Assembly: GCA_973895155.1 (NCBI GenBank)
Contig: OZ316896.1
Coordinates: forward strand, 9,238,001 to 9,302,000
DNA: 64,000 nt
Direction of reading: 5' to 3'
DNA from: Marsupella aquatica
Lineage: Eukaryota; Marchantiophyta
Shown here piece after piece: positions 1 through 11,624 of the stretch (positions are counted from its first letter, which is position 1; each line of letters begins with the position of its first letter). The position numbers and the translations under genes were made by a program. The notes under the pieces are model-generated. The model saw only the letters and a program-made list of their open reading frames with translations, ran no database searches and had not been told where the DNA came from.

Positions 1-49
1 ATCCCACCTGACCTGCTCTATTACAGTCTATATTTTGACGCTACTCTAT

Positions 50-1165
50 GGTGAATCCTTCTTTCAGTATTTTGTCTTATTTGTATATCTTTATTTCAAT
101 CTCATCATTTGTATTATTTAGATACACTTGGAGTGTCTAATGTGAGATCATGCTACCTATAGGAGATTGAAGTTGCCATGACTAAGATGGCAAGCCCCAG
201 TAACCTGATTGGGAAAACCCACCCCAAATCCGATCATGATGAACCATGAGCATCCTACAATTAGCAAGTCCAATTCAAGCGACCTACTACAGCCAACACC
301 TTTTTACTATCTTGTCCCCCAACCTTAGCTAAATACTATCCTATCTTCAAAAATATTTTTATTGCTAAGTTGCCCCCCATTTTGTATATATGAGTTACTT
401 TCACCATTTTGGTTAACTACACATGATTTCTCATTGGTGGGCTGACACATGGTGAGGCGCTATTGGCTCCACCTTACCCTGGCCAAGTTTACCCCACCTG
501 GTTGGTTCTTTCCCATTTTTTGGACAAGCCCTACACCAACAAGGCTGGCCCCCTCCCTCTCTCAAGTTTCAATCCCAACCCTGACTACCTGGCTGGCTGG
601 ATAGTAAAAAGCTGTAGCCACCAACCCCATCTTATGTATTGTAAATGAAGTTGATCACATTTCCTGGCATGATATTCCGATAGATTGAGGCATCCAATCC
701 AACTGAAACATAACACTACGTACTCCTCTGAGTTTTGCAAGAGCCATCCCGGACAGAAACCGCACTTGGGGGTGTCTGCTGTGTCCACGAGATCATGCTA
801 CGTATTGACAGAAGATTGACGTTGCGATGATTAAGATGACAAGACCCAGCAACCTCATTGGCAAAACCACCCCAAAACTGATTGTCATGATGAACCCCAT
901 GAGCATCACCAAGTTCTGGGCGACAACAGCATTGCAATAGATCGATCCAAGAGAGATATCCAAGCAGAGCAAGAACACCGGCAGATAAACATGGATGAAC
1001 GGCAGCCAATCCCGCTAGATATGAAGAGGAGGTGAGTACGTAGCTGTAAGACTTGGTGATCGATCAGACACAGTCAAATCTTTCTCTTTCCTGTCACTTG
1101 GCCACAATCTTATTTAAGTAGGGAAGAATTTTGGCAGGAAACTGTCCATTGAAGTGACCCCAGGA
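50..1165. repeat. dispersed repeat family A, copy 1
   Basis: About 1.1 kb here matches 10192-11405 in the same orientation at high identity with small indels. Both copies begin near GGTGAATCCTTCTTT and end near GTCCATTGAAGTGACCC. No terminal inverted repeats or LTR-like TG..CA ends were found, so the class is unknown. Its minus strand contains a short hydrophobic reading frame (about 793-930) discussed in the findings. No intact gene is visible. It could be a fragment of a larger mobile element or an old local duplication. Confidence 0.75.
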
Positions 1166-1433
1166 ATTCACAAACGCATGATGTCGGCTGATTGCAACTA
1201 GTAAGCATCATCATTGGAATGTACATGATCATTTAGCTTCACAACTCACACATTGGACCAATTTAATGAGGCACATGAACCGGACACGAACCTGATTTCA
1301 AACATCATACAGGCATCACTACTGAAAATAAAACCTTGAAGCCCAAACTTGTGAAAAGAAATTGTGAGCACAGGGAAAATTGGACACATTGTGTTGCAGA
1401 GTGTGAGGCAGCAGACTGGCACAAGACTTAGTA

Positions 1434-2308
1434 CAGTGAACTCTGGATAAGCTCACACTCAATAAACACTTACCCTTGATTAGTGCATGCCATCATGTTC
1501 TTCCCCTTTTTTCTACACGGGATAAGCCATGTTTAAGCGTTTTTTCTAAGCGCACATAGGGCTAAAATCATTTTGCTAAACGACAACTTTATAAGCGCTT
1601 ACCTTGGATAAGTGATTGAATGCGCTTATATGTAAATGCATAAACTCCATAAATGTCATTTACCGATAAATGCATGCCCATTATTAGTAGAGTACATAAT
1701 GCACTTAAGGAGTTTTTTGGCTTGATCTGGATGGCGAATGCTTTGGCCAGCTTCATAGGTGGAAGACATTGAAAGGGACTTTTAGTCTAGATGGCAGAGG
1801 GACCTATATTGCAGTGAAATACAATGCTGAGACAGTGGAGGGCGAAGTAGACCAGGCAGGAAGCTCCTTAGTTGAAGGGGACTGCTCAGTCCAACTGCCG
1901 TGGTACTGAAGAAGTTGTGTAGGCTCAGTGTAGGAACTGTAGTCCACTTTTGTTTTTACTATGCATTGGACACAAAATGTTATCATTTTGAAATAAAGTT
2001 TGTTTTCATGGAATCTTGGTATGATCTGGGTATATTGTAGTATTTACAATGTGCATGGTGAGTTTTGGAGTCCATATCATTGTTCATTCACTTGGTAATG
2101 CTCAATCTACCATTGCCCACACAACTTGGTCTCAAATACCTGGAAACCCTGGATAATTACACATTTAACAAAGGACCCCAAAATTAATCACACTATCTAT
2201 TAGTACAGCACTTTTTGCGGGATGTGCGCTTATCAAGTCGTGCAACACCTGGTTTAGTGCATGCCAGATCTGTCTTCCCCAAAGGGTGCACTTATCCAGA
2301 GTTTACTG
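1434..2308. mobile_element. 875-bp TIR transposon relic with TA target duplication (Tc1/mariner/pogo-like)
   Basis: The left end reads CAGTGAACTCTGGATAAG. The right end is its near-perfect inverted complement, CTTATCCAGAGTTTACTG. Both are flanked by TA (1432-1433 and 2309-2310). TA duplications and CAG-type termini are typical of the Tc1/mariner/pogo superfamily. Inside each end is a related direct subterminal block around TAGTGCATGCCA (near 1480 and 2265). No transposase frame survives, so this is a non-autonomous or internally deleted copy. Superfamily assignment is by termini only. Confidence 0.75.
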
Positions 2309-2310
2309 TA

Positions 2311-3712
2311 CTTGTGCTTTGTTACTATGTGTCGGGATTATCTTGCGACAGTTGAGTTGTCTTCCAAAACATTTGGCATTTTGGCCCAGACTGGACAATA
2401 TTTACTTTTCTACTAAACCTACAATACTTGAATCATGAAAGTGCAGCACATTTTTTCACTACTGTGTAGTATTGGAGACGGTTCAATGGAAAGCAATGTT
2501 TGCCCTCTCTGAAGAATGGATTCAGCTTTACAAGACAGTGGGGGCCCTTCAGTCTCTTTCCATCCAGAGCAAAGCTGGTGGCCATTTCCTTCCTCAAAAG
2601 TTAAAATGCCTTAGCCAAAATGTGTCAAGTTTGGAAGTAATCAATGCAATTCCCTGAATCAGCACACATCAGCAAAAGAAGGGACCCACAAGGGGCCCAC
2701 TGAAAGATGAGTAGGTTTTGGTAATGCTTTTGCTTGATTGTGCCCCAAGTTCACGTAAAGTTAAGTGTGACCAGTTCCCACATATGTATAGCTAGGATTG
2801 TATCTCTCACTTAGAAAAAAGAAGGAATTGCTGCCTCCAAGTTCTTGTAAAGCCACCCTTAATAGGAACACATTGACTGAGAGATGGTTGCGTTTGGTGA
2901 CTTGGTCACCCATTCAATCGTCAATTTTGGTGACACTGGGCAGCCAGGCAGATGCATGGCTGTTCAGCAAGTGGACCACCTGAAATCTATAGTTATGATA
3001 AACTCGTTAAGGTAGTCAGGGTGATTTTATTTTTTAGAGCTTTAGGCTGCTGCCACGTTAGCGCAAAAGACTTTGATTATATCTCATTAAAAATAACTGT
3101 ATATTTATAGGGTCTGTGATCTGACTGCTTTTTGTCCTGAGATAGATGGGTACACGGAATGTTTGGGACAGCAATTACAAATTCAAAATCCAGGTAAACT
3201 GAGTCTTGTAATTAAAAATGAAAATACTCAAAGAACTTTGATATGTCCCCATTTCTTACCTTAACAAACAAATAAAAACCTAGGCTAATCCATTAATGGG
3301 ATAAACAGTCTCCCATATATAAGGTCTCCTCAACATAGGCGGGTCGACCATATATAGGGTAACCTTTATATCCCATTAAGGGATAGCCCTGGCCCTTAAC
3401 AGTATACCTGATGGTACAGTCTGTATCGTCTGCCTACCTCACGTAAAAGTTTGTCTCCGCGATCTTATTATGGGGGAAACGAGGGGGAAATTGTGTATTG
3501 TGACATCATCGATTCTGACCGCTGATTGTCCAATCTAAAGTGGATCACTGCAGCACTGATGGCAGGCGACCCTCATCTAGTCTACAAGCTAGACCCGTAA
3601 TTGCACATCAAAGCTCCTCTAGTCTACAAGGTGTCAATTCACACGTCCCAGTAATTGCGCATGAAAATGTGTCAGTGTCATTCCATAATATGATAAACCC
3701 AATTGTTTTGCT
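2311..3712. other. spacer with no recognisable gene
   Basis: About 1.4 kb in which short frames lack family features and most lack an ATG. Around 3290-3390 there is an imperfect inverted arrangement of CCATTAATGGGATAAA and TTTATATCCCATTAAGG-type sequence with CCATATATA tracts. It may be a small decayed hairpin element. Nothing else is supported. Confidence 0.5.
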
Positions 3713-4063
3713 TTATAAATCAATTGGTAAATCACTGATTCTAAATGCATCGGTGTCAGATTTTGATCTGCAATTACCGGGATGCTTCAGGAGCAGAGTA
3801 GAAGAGTCAACACAGACTAGGCCCTCCACGAACTCAAAGTAGATTCCGTCATTCCCATTCCAAATTGAGTTCGTGACAAATTCTACAGAACTGTGCAGTG
3901 CGACTGGTCTCAGGATCCATCCGTAGCGGGGCAACAGATACTCGGGGGATTTGAGATCTGCTTTTCCCCGGAAATTTGAGGGCCCAAAATTTTGATGGCT
4001 GTCCACACGCAAGTTGGCTCTAATTCTCAGAAAGTTATTTCGGCGGGGTGATATGACCGGCAT
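3713..4063 (-). CDS. hypothetical 116-codon reading frame
   Basis: An ATG-initiated minus-strand frame (start 4063) of 116 codons, moderately polar, with the stretch YGWILRPVALHSS in the middle. I do not recognise a family. It ends next to the start of the segmental duplication at 4069, so it may be a fragment of a gene cut by that duplication, or a chance frame. No splice signals or conserved motif support it strongly. Confidence 0.2.
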   Translation of the reverse strand: MPVISPRRNNFLRIRANLRVDSHQNFGPSNFRGKADLKSPEYLLPRYGWILRPVALHSSVEFVTNSIWNGNDGIYFEFVEGLVCVDSSTLLLKHPGNCRSKSDTDAFRISDLPIDL

Positions 4064-4908
4064 TTCTCATGCACGAGCTGAATGGAGCTGGAGAGGTGGC
4101 AGTGTGCTCTGGGCAGCCAAGTCAGCTCTCCTGCTCTCTCGCCTATTGCTCAACGCCCGCCTCGCTCTTGGGGTTTAAAATGGAGCACGGCGTTCTACAG
4201 CTGCCCATATCTACTGACCATAGCTCACGGAGGCGTCTATCAACATCCTATCCAGTGAGTCGTTCCCTTCACAGGGGCATAACATTGCGGTAGATGCAAT
4301 GTCGAACGCCAAAAAATTGTGCGACGGGATTGGTCTGTCAATGGCCGCGTCTCGCTCCTTCTCTCGTTGTGGGACTCCGTTGGCATAGGCGCGGAATCAT
4401 AGAGGTATGATGCTTTCCATCGTTTGGCGGAAAGCAACGGTGATCTGAAAAGTGCAAACGAATGATGCACTCCGCAGGCCACATTGCCTAAAGATTGGGA
4501 CAGAGGAGCTACTTACACCTTGAAGCATTGATTGATTGAGAAGAATGCTCCCTCCTTACGTCGGGATCCTGCAAGCTAACTCGGCTTCGGTGGGTGTCAG
4601 GGAGGCGTCTAAGGTTGTCACAACATGCTTCCTCTGTACTTGGAGACAGCATGATCCTGCCTTCTAGACTTACAATGTCTCGTTGTGTATGGGTGTTTGC
4701 ATCTAGCCGGCTAACAACTAACGAATGTATTGCTTGTGTATCTAGGCACCAGCGAGGATCACACATCATTGAGTTCACCGATCTTTGCGATTAGTAAGAA
4801 CGATTGTTGGTAGTCCATCATAGTGGATAGGGCAGCACCACTTGGCGAAGGATTTCTACACGGTAACACCAAAGAAGGTGATACATTCCCGAGTCTCACG
4901 TACGTCAG

Positions 4909-7074
4909 TTGTGCAAGCTTCAGCTCTACTCCAGCCACTACTCATCTTCAAAATGGCAAAATGTTTGCGTTGCGTTAATTTTTGCAACGACTTACTTCAA
5001 AATAATTTCTGCGCAACAAAATTTCAGTATAGCAAGCACCTCATATGACTGTTCATCCAACGTCATCTGCCTTGGCAGCGCCCACGTGTACAATCAGATT
5101 AGCAAAAGAATACAGGTGGGAAGGCTGTCACTAGTACCAGAACCAAGCATTCAAAGTACCTCAGGAATTGCATACTACAACCAGTCAGTAAAATTGCTGG
5201 ACCTGGCAACTCGCCAGTCAGCATCCTTCAACACTACCTTCACCGTAGACGCAGTCTTGGTCAACAACAGCGGAAGGTATTACCCTGGAGATGGGATGGC
5301 CTTTGTGATCAGTGCCGATAACTCAGGATTTGGCACTGCGGGGGGTGAATTGGGTTTTTTCGACGTAGATGGGAAAACAACCTTCAAATCCATTGCAGTG
5401 GAGTTTGATACATTCTTGAATCCAACATTTCCTCAAAATGACATCAGTTGGAACCATGTGAGCTTTGACTTCCATCATATTACATGGTCGGCTGCAGCAA
5501 ATTCCTCGGATGTCAACATGACCTTGGGTGACGATCATGCATTTTATGCTTGGGTGGAATATAGCAGTGCGACGATGCAACTTGAGTTGAGAGTCAGTTA
5601 CAGTAACCGCAGGCCAATCAGCCCACTCTTGAACTATACAGTAAATCTGTCCGATGTTGTTGAGGAATACATGTGGGTGGGCTTCTCGAGTGGCGCAGGG
5701 ACGTATTATAGCAATTTCTACATCGGGGATTGGAAGTTTGAATCTTATGGGATACCTGCATCAAGCCCGGCATCAAGCCCGGCATCAAGTGCAGGTCCAA
5801 TCGGGGCTAAATCAGGTGGAGGTAAACAGGGAAGTAAACTGGGCATTATCGTGGGAATCTCGGTGGGTATCCCCATTCTTCTTCTTACTACCATTCTCGG
5901 AGCGCTCTACGTGTGGAAGAGGTCTGCTGGTAAAGACCATGTAGGCTGGTCGACGTCGATCGAAGAGGATCCCATGATGAATTTTGCGGGAATGCCCAAG
6001 CAATTCAGCTACAAGCAACTGAGTGTGGCCACAGGAGCCTTCCGTGAGCAGTCAAAACTAGGGCAAGGAGGGTTCGGAAGTGTGTATCAGGGAGTGTTGC
6101 CTTCCTCGGGAATTCCAGTAGCAGTGAAAAAAATCAGCAGTAACTCTACTCAGGGTGAAAAAGAGTTCATGTCGGAAGTTTCCATCATCAGTCAGCTCAG
6201 ACATCGGAATCTGATCCAAATCCTGGGTTGGTGTAAAGATAGGTCTAAAGCGAAATATCTGATTGTATACGAGCTAATGCCGAATGGAAGTCTAGACAAG
6301 GCATTGTTTGGGCCAGCTGAAAGCCAAACCGCTACCCTGTCTTGGAAGCAGAGGTTCAATATCGTGACCGGAATTGCAGCTGCTTTGGACTATTTGCACC
6401 AGGGATGGAAAAGGCAAATCATACACAGGGATGTGAAGTCTTCGAATGTCATGCTCGACGAGGACTGGAATTCAAAGTTAGGAGATTTTGGTCTTGCTCG
6501 TCTGGTGGATCACCAACAGGAAGCAGCCACAACTTTAATGGCAGGAACCTACGGCTACATCGCCCCAGAGGTAGCCGCTTCTGGGAAGTTCACAGATAAA
6601 ACGGATGTTTTTGCCTTTGGTGCAGTCGTCTTAGAGGTTGCATGTGGACGGAAGGCTTTGGCTGCCTATCTCCCAGAAGACGAAATGATTCTAGTAGATT
6701 GGGTATGGCATCAGCTTAGTGTGGGTGAGCTGATGAGTACAGTGGATAAACGACTAGAAGACTACGACGCCTACTGGATGGAAGTGATGTTGACCATTGG
6801 ATTACTATGCTCTCATCCTATCCCTGCTAATCGACCTTCTATGCGGCATGTTGTCCAAGTGCTCGCTGGAGATGCTCCGGTGCCTTCAATCGAAGAGACC
6901 AAGCCTGATCCTGCAATCGGTACAGACAAAATATATCGTACCTTTGGCTCAAAATATGCGAGGACTTCTAACTCTCGATCAGGGTCGACGTCGCTGCCAT
7001 CTACGAACGCATCTGCTGGAGCTCAAGGATCCAATATGATGTCGTTTGAGACTTCGTCGAATTCTAACTCTTGA
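4909..7074 (+). CDS. L-type lectin receptor-like kinase, copy 1 (no ATG in frame at the 5' end)
   Basis: Plasma-membrane receptor kinase. Counting from the TTG codon at 4909 (721 codons): hydrophobic signal-peptide-like segment about 17-35; legume-lectin ectodomain about 36-280; Ser/Pro linker with ASSP repeats 284-294; one transmembrane helix about 311-335; kinase domain about 378-655. Kinase motifs are GQGGFG (385-390), VAVKK with Lys407, HRDVKSSN (506-513, catalytic Asp508, RD type), DFG (526-528) and APE (552-554). Lectin-RLKs of this class sense extracellular ligands in defence or development. The gene is intronless, as is common in the family. Compared with copy 2, five bases are missing at about 4955, which removes the ATG that starts copy 2. 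The in-frame stop TGA is at 4879-4881 and no ATG lies between it and residue 130. Unless an upstream spliced exon supplies a start, translation of the full receptor is doubtful. Family identity is certain; function of this copy is not. Confidence 0.9.
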   Translation: MCKLQLYSSHYSSSKWQNVCVALIFATTYFKIISAQQNFSIASTSYDCSSNVICLGSAHVYNQISKRIQVGRLSLVPEPSIQSTSGIAYYNQSVKLLDLATRQSASFNTTFTVDAVLVNNSGRYYPGDGMAFVISADNSGFGTAGGELGFFDVDGKTTFKSIAVEFDTFLNPTFPQNDISWNHVSFDFHHITWSAAANSSDVNMTLGDDHAFYAWVEYSSATMQLELRVSYSNRRPISPLLNYTVNLSDVVEEYMWVGFSSGAGTYYSNFYIGDWKFESYGIPASSPASSPASSAGPIGAKSGGGKQGSKLGIIVGISVGIPILLLTTILGALYVWKRSAGKDHVGWSTSIEEDPMMNFAGMPKQFSYKQLSVATGAFREQSKLGQGGFGSVYQGVLPSSGIPVAVKKISSNSTQGEKEFMSEVSIISQLRHRNLIQILGWCKDRSKAKYLIVYELMPNGSLDKALFGPAESQTATLSWKQRFNIVTGIAAALDYLHQGWKRQIIHRDVKSSNVMLDEDWNSKLGDFGLARLVDHQQEAATTLMAGTYGYIAPEVAASGKFTDKTDVFAFGAVVLEVACGRKALAAYLPEDEMILVDWVWHQLSVGELMSTVDKRLEDYDAYWMEVMLTIGLLCSHPIPANRPSMRHVVQVLAGDAPVPSIEETKPDPAIGTDKIYRTFGSKYARTSNSRSGSTSLPSTNASAGAQGSNMMSFETSSNSNS

Positions 7075-7694
7075 TTGCATTTGCTCCGGAGATCAATTCA
7101 CTAGCAGTTTGGGGGGCCACTTTGCTACTGTAGCTTAATTCAGACGGCACTGAGTGATGAAAACTGTCCTTAGTTGCGATGATCCGAATAGATATCGATG
7201 TAATGCTCGAGCTCGAACTTGAGACACGAATCAAAACCTACAGTAGATGCCAGGGAGCCGAATCCACTCAAAAATTCCAATTGCTGCCTGACGCCACCAC
7301 CTCGACCATTTAAAGCAGAAGGAGAGATTGGAAGTGTCTGTTTAGAGCGTTTAGATACTGACACTAATTGGGGGTTTAATCTAGTAGCTGTGCCCACATA
7401 GAAATGATTTGATACTGAATTTTTCAATTCTAATATCCATAGCTCGTTAACCTTACAGACACGTAAGGCTAAGAGCTGGTTTGGATCTCTAACCTTCTGT
7501 TAGATCATCGAAGTGTGTTAGGACTACTTACAATTGCAAACTCAGCTGTGTCTTACTGCACAAATCTGTTTTTCACCCTGCTGAGCCTTGTCATTACACA
7601 GAAGTGACGTGTTCCTCACAACAGTTCCAACGTTGCTGCTGAAGGGAAGCATCTTGAGGTTGCTGAACAAGTAATGGAGATGGTATTTCATATA

Positions 7695-8940
7695 TCAAAG
7701 ACTGTTCACATTTTGCAGAATGTTGAGTGGCATCATTACTAATTTAAAATTGAATGACATGTGATTGAACTGAGCCTCTTCTAGGTCATCACTTTCACTA
7801 TACTCTAGTGAAGTTTCATCAAGGTCAAAATTCACAGCAGATTCAACCAGTTTCAAATATATCTGTTTAGACTGCTCTATTTCCAAGACAGCCTTGGATT
7901 TCTCACTAGCCTCCTTGTTTCTGAGTGCAAGGTGGGCTAGGTGTCCAACACCTCGAAAATCCTTGGAGAATTCATCTTCCAAAGTTCTCTGTAGATCTCT
8001 CAGCATCATTGTTCTCATCCCAGGTGGCAACAGAAGCCATGGGTGTGAGAACTGGTTCCTACCCTGTCTCTTATAAGCAAAGTTAGACCACTAAAAAACT
8101 GTATTAGTAAAATGTTTTTCCTCTTTCATTTCATCCATGTACATGATTTCAAACTTCATGGCTGCCCAGCAGCGGGTTGAGGAAGGAAGGGCGTTGTACC
8201 TGTTCCAGACAGATCATGAAGCAGGTCCTCCATTCGGTACTCGTGGCCATCAATTTCATTCATTTCTTCGTTACAATTGGTGACACTGTCTGTTCAATCA
8301 AATGCAAGCCTGGCCAGGACTAGTTGGAACATCAATGTCAATGGCATTACTTACACAGTTTTCTTCCAATGATTCCACCCCTTCTTCTACAACAGCCATG
8401 AAGAGGGGCTTGGACAGCTCAAGTACATGTCTAATCTGATTAGAATGACTTTCATCAAGGGAGTCCTTTAGGGCATCCAGAGCGTTCACCAGCTGCAACA
8501 GAGCAAAGGCAAACACAGCAAAAGACATTGATTCTGTCCTGAGCTTGACCTTGGAAATAGAACATTCCAGGTCCTCTGCAGCCTTCCTCACAAGAGGAGT
8601 TAATGGTAAGGACGATACTCCTATAATCATGCATAGCAGCTTCAGACTTCAAAACCTTTGAAAATCCTTCTTCCAGAAGTTTGATGGCCTCACAACACAC
8701 TACAGTTTGAGACATCACTATCTCATTCCGTAGAACACATTTCTCCCAAGGCAGTTTGCTCTCTGCTGAATTGTCATCCAGTTCGCTAATCCCAAGCATT
8801 TGGGCAATGAGTAGACATGGCCTATCTTCAACAACAGAGTCTGAAATACATCTCTCGTTTTAAGAGAAACACCTGACTCTCTCGTCTGCAGGCTCTTGAA
8901 TTTCTGGCAATTCCTTCAACAAAGAGGATTCTTCACATGT
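7695..8940 (-). pseudogene. unidentified decayed gene, copy 1
   Basis: On the minus strand, frames at 8455-8799, 8298-8630 and 7695-8030 belong to one protein that is continuous over much of its length in copy 2 (48348-49034). Around 8608 this copy has one extra base relative to copy 2, which breaks the frame after the motif YRSIVL. The protein is alpha-helical, with a hydrophobic stretch (SFAVFAFALLQLV) and a conserved-looking SHPW motif. There is a faint resemblance to cytosolic tails of plant ALMT/FUSC-type transporters, too weak to assign. The upstream part (ELPEIQEPADERV) is present near 8880-8940, and the gene is cut at 8960 by the duplication boundary. About 190 bases at 8138-8325 are unique to this copy and contain a further open frame with splice-like ends. 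Confidence 0.55.
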
Positions 8941-8960
8941 AGAATCAGAAAAAGCCAAAG

Positions 8961-10191
8961 GATGTGGAGCATTAACTTTTTACCACATTTGCTAGGAATG
9001 ATGAGAATCTCTGTCCATTTGCGGTAGTTTAGTTTCTATTTCTTGGTTTTTAGGGGTTTCCTTTTCCTCACTTCTTTTGCGTTTGGTTTTGTCCACTTGG
9101 GACCTCTTTTGTTTATTCTTTTGTACTCTATTTGACACTATTAAGTAAAAAGTTTGTATATTTCTATTTTGATTTATGTTCAAACAATGAACACTCAAAC
9201 TATTGTAGAATAAGGGCTATTAATGGTATAGTGTGAAGCAAGGACTTACCGTACTGCCACCTGACTTTGGGCAATTAAAAAAATCCCCCCAAAAAGGAAT
9301 CACATCTCAAATATTCGTGGAGTGAGCCAAAGAACCAAAAATATGAAGGTACTCAGAGCCAAAACTTGAAAGAGTCAAGTTTTGTATTGAAAGGTAGAAA
9401 ATATAATTTCAAGAAAGTGTGGATAGTGAACAAGTGAAACTAAGGGAATGTGGGGAAAAGAATAATAAATGAAAATTAAAAAAATTACCCTAGATTCTTG
9501 TGCATTTACAAGATATCGTACCTTCTGGCATTGAGAGCGTATAGGGTCACTTTATTAGCAAAAGCCATCTTAAAATTTTAGAGCATAAAAACAATTAAAA
9601 ATTATTCTGACTCTTGTATGGAGAACACAAAGGTATCAATCTGCAAAGATTTCAAAAACCACTCTCTTGCATTTAGAATAACTTTAGCAATCTACAAATA
9701 TTATTAAAATCTTCTCTTACATTAAACCTATGGGTACAAACGTTCTTAACCCAAGTCATACTTCATTTGAAAACAAAGAATCTCAAAAAGGCTCCTCAAA
9801 TAAAGCTTGAGTGCATTAATAAGTTTAATAATACGCCAACTTTCCATGACATATTTTTGACCCAGGGCCTTCAGAATTGATGTAAATTTAGCAATTTTTG
9901 TGTCATTTTACTCTACTTAAGACAGCCCCTGATGACGGAATGTGTGAATTGTTGGAATAGAAATTACTTCTATGGGTTTGCTCAAAAACCAATTTGTTGA
10001 CAAGGACCCAAAATATGTTTATGATGAGTGAAGGTTGGGAAACAAAACAAAAAAACCAAATGCGCGCTCAGCCAACACATTTTTTTTTACACTTGGCTCA
10101 CTTGAGGTGAGCGTAGTCAAATGGCAGTATGGTACATCTACTCACCTTTATTTATGTTGAAAGAATAGGCACTCAAGAATATAATATGTCT
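8961..10191. other. AT-rich spacer, no gene seen
   Basis: About 1.2 kb of AT-rich DNA between the end of the segmental duplication and the second family-A repeat. No frame resembles a known family and no terminal repeats were found. Confidence 0.5.
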
Positions 10192-11405
10192 GGTGAATCC
10201 TTCTTTGAGTATTTTGTCTTATTTGTATATTTTTATTTCAATCTCATCATTTGTATTATTTAGATACACTTGGAGTATCTAATGTGAGATCATGCTACCT
10301 ATAGGAGATTGAAGGTGCGATGACTAAGATGGCAGGACCCAGTAACCTGAATGGGAAACCCACCCCAAAGCGTCCTACAATTAGCAAGTCCAATTCAAGC
10401 GACCTATTACAGCCAACACCTTTTTACTATATATCTTGTCCCCCAAACTTAGCTAAATTACTATCATATCTTCAAAATTATTTTAATTGCATTCCAAGGA
10501 AAATTATTTAATTGCTAAGTTGCCCCCCATTTTGTCTATGAGTTACTTTCACGGTTTTAGTTAACTACACGTGATTTCTCATTGGTGGGCTGACACATGG
10601 TGAGGGGCTATTGGCTCCACCTTACCCTGCCCGAGTTTACCCTCACCTGATTGGTTCTTTCCCATTTTTTGGACAAGCCCTACACCAACAAGGCTGGCCC
10701 CCTCCCTCTCTCAAGTTTCAATCCCAACCCTGATTACATGGCTGGCTGGATAGTAAGAAGCTGTAGCCGCCAACCCCATCTTATGTCTTGTGAATGAAAG
10801 TTCCTTGAAAATGTCTTGTGAATGAAAGTTGATCACAGGATAGTAAAAAGTTGTAGCCGCCAACCCCATCTTAGTCTTTGAATGAAGTTGATCACATTTC
10901 CTGGCATGATATTCCGATAGATCGAGGTATCCAATCCAACTGAAACGTAATACTACGTACTCCTCTGAGTTTTGCAAGAGCCATCCCGGACAGAAACCGC
11001 ACTTGGGGGTATCTGCTGTGTCCATGAGATCATGCTACATATTGACAGAAGATTGACGTTGCGATGATTAAGATGACAAGACCCAGCAACCTAATTGGCA
11101 AAACCACCCCAAAACTGATTGTCGTGATGAACCATGAGCATTGCCAAGTTCTGGGCGACAGCAGCATTGAGATAGATCGATCAAAGAGAGATATCCAAGC
11201 AGAGCAAGAACACCGGCAGATAACCATGGATGAACAGCAGCCAATCCCGCTAGATATGAAGAGGAGGTGAGTACATAGCTGTAATACTTGGTGACCGATC
11301 AAACACAGTCAAATCTTTCTCTTTCCTGTCACTTGGCCACAATCTTATTTAAGTAGAGAAGAATTTTGGCAGGAAATTGTCCATTGAAGTGACCCCTCCT
11401 ATTCA
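10192..11405. repeat. dispersed repeat family A, copy 2
   Basis: Second copy of the repeat at 50-1165, same orientation. It contains an extra internal tandem duplication near 10750-10875, in which the segment GTAGCCGCCAACCCCATCTT and neighbouring GAATGAAAGTTGATCACA are repeated. It lacks a short segment present around 240-250 of copy 1. The small differences show the two copies diverged independently. No intact gene. Confidence 0.75.
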
Positions 11406-11624
11406 CGAACGCACGCTTAATTATCTCCAATCGAGCCATCCACTCAACATTAAGTAAAGTCGAGTAGAGTTTTATTGGCACAAGAAGTCTCATCCGTTTA
11501 GAGGCAACAAAGTTACAGTATGTACATGCAACTAATTTGACAGAGGGCTATCAACCATGTTTGGTTGAGGATGAGATTGCCCAGGGATTGGATCATATCA
11601 ATGTTGGGGCAGAGGAGTATATAA

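Larger units (their letters stand above)
4069..8960. repeat. segmental duplication, copy 1 (LecRK block)
   Basis: This block is near-identical to 44577-49278 in the same orientation, from ACGAGCTGAATGGAGCTGG at the left to AGAATCAGAAAAAGC at the right. It carries one receptor kinase gene (+) and one decayed gene (-). Relative to copy 2 it has about 190 extra bases at roughly 8138-8325. It lacks a 51-bp tandem duplication seen at the start of copy 2. Flanking sequences of the two copies are unrelated, so the ends mark the duplication breakpoints. Confidence 0.9.

Noticed and set aside
463-648. Short open frames starting at TTG/GTG codons
   Set aside because: Many open frames across the window begin at non-ATG codons (this one at TTG). 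In a plant nuclear genome these are not credible starts without other support, so they were not called as genes.
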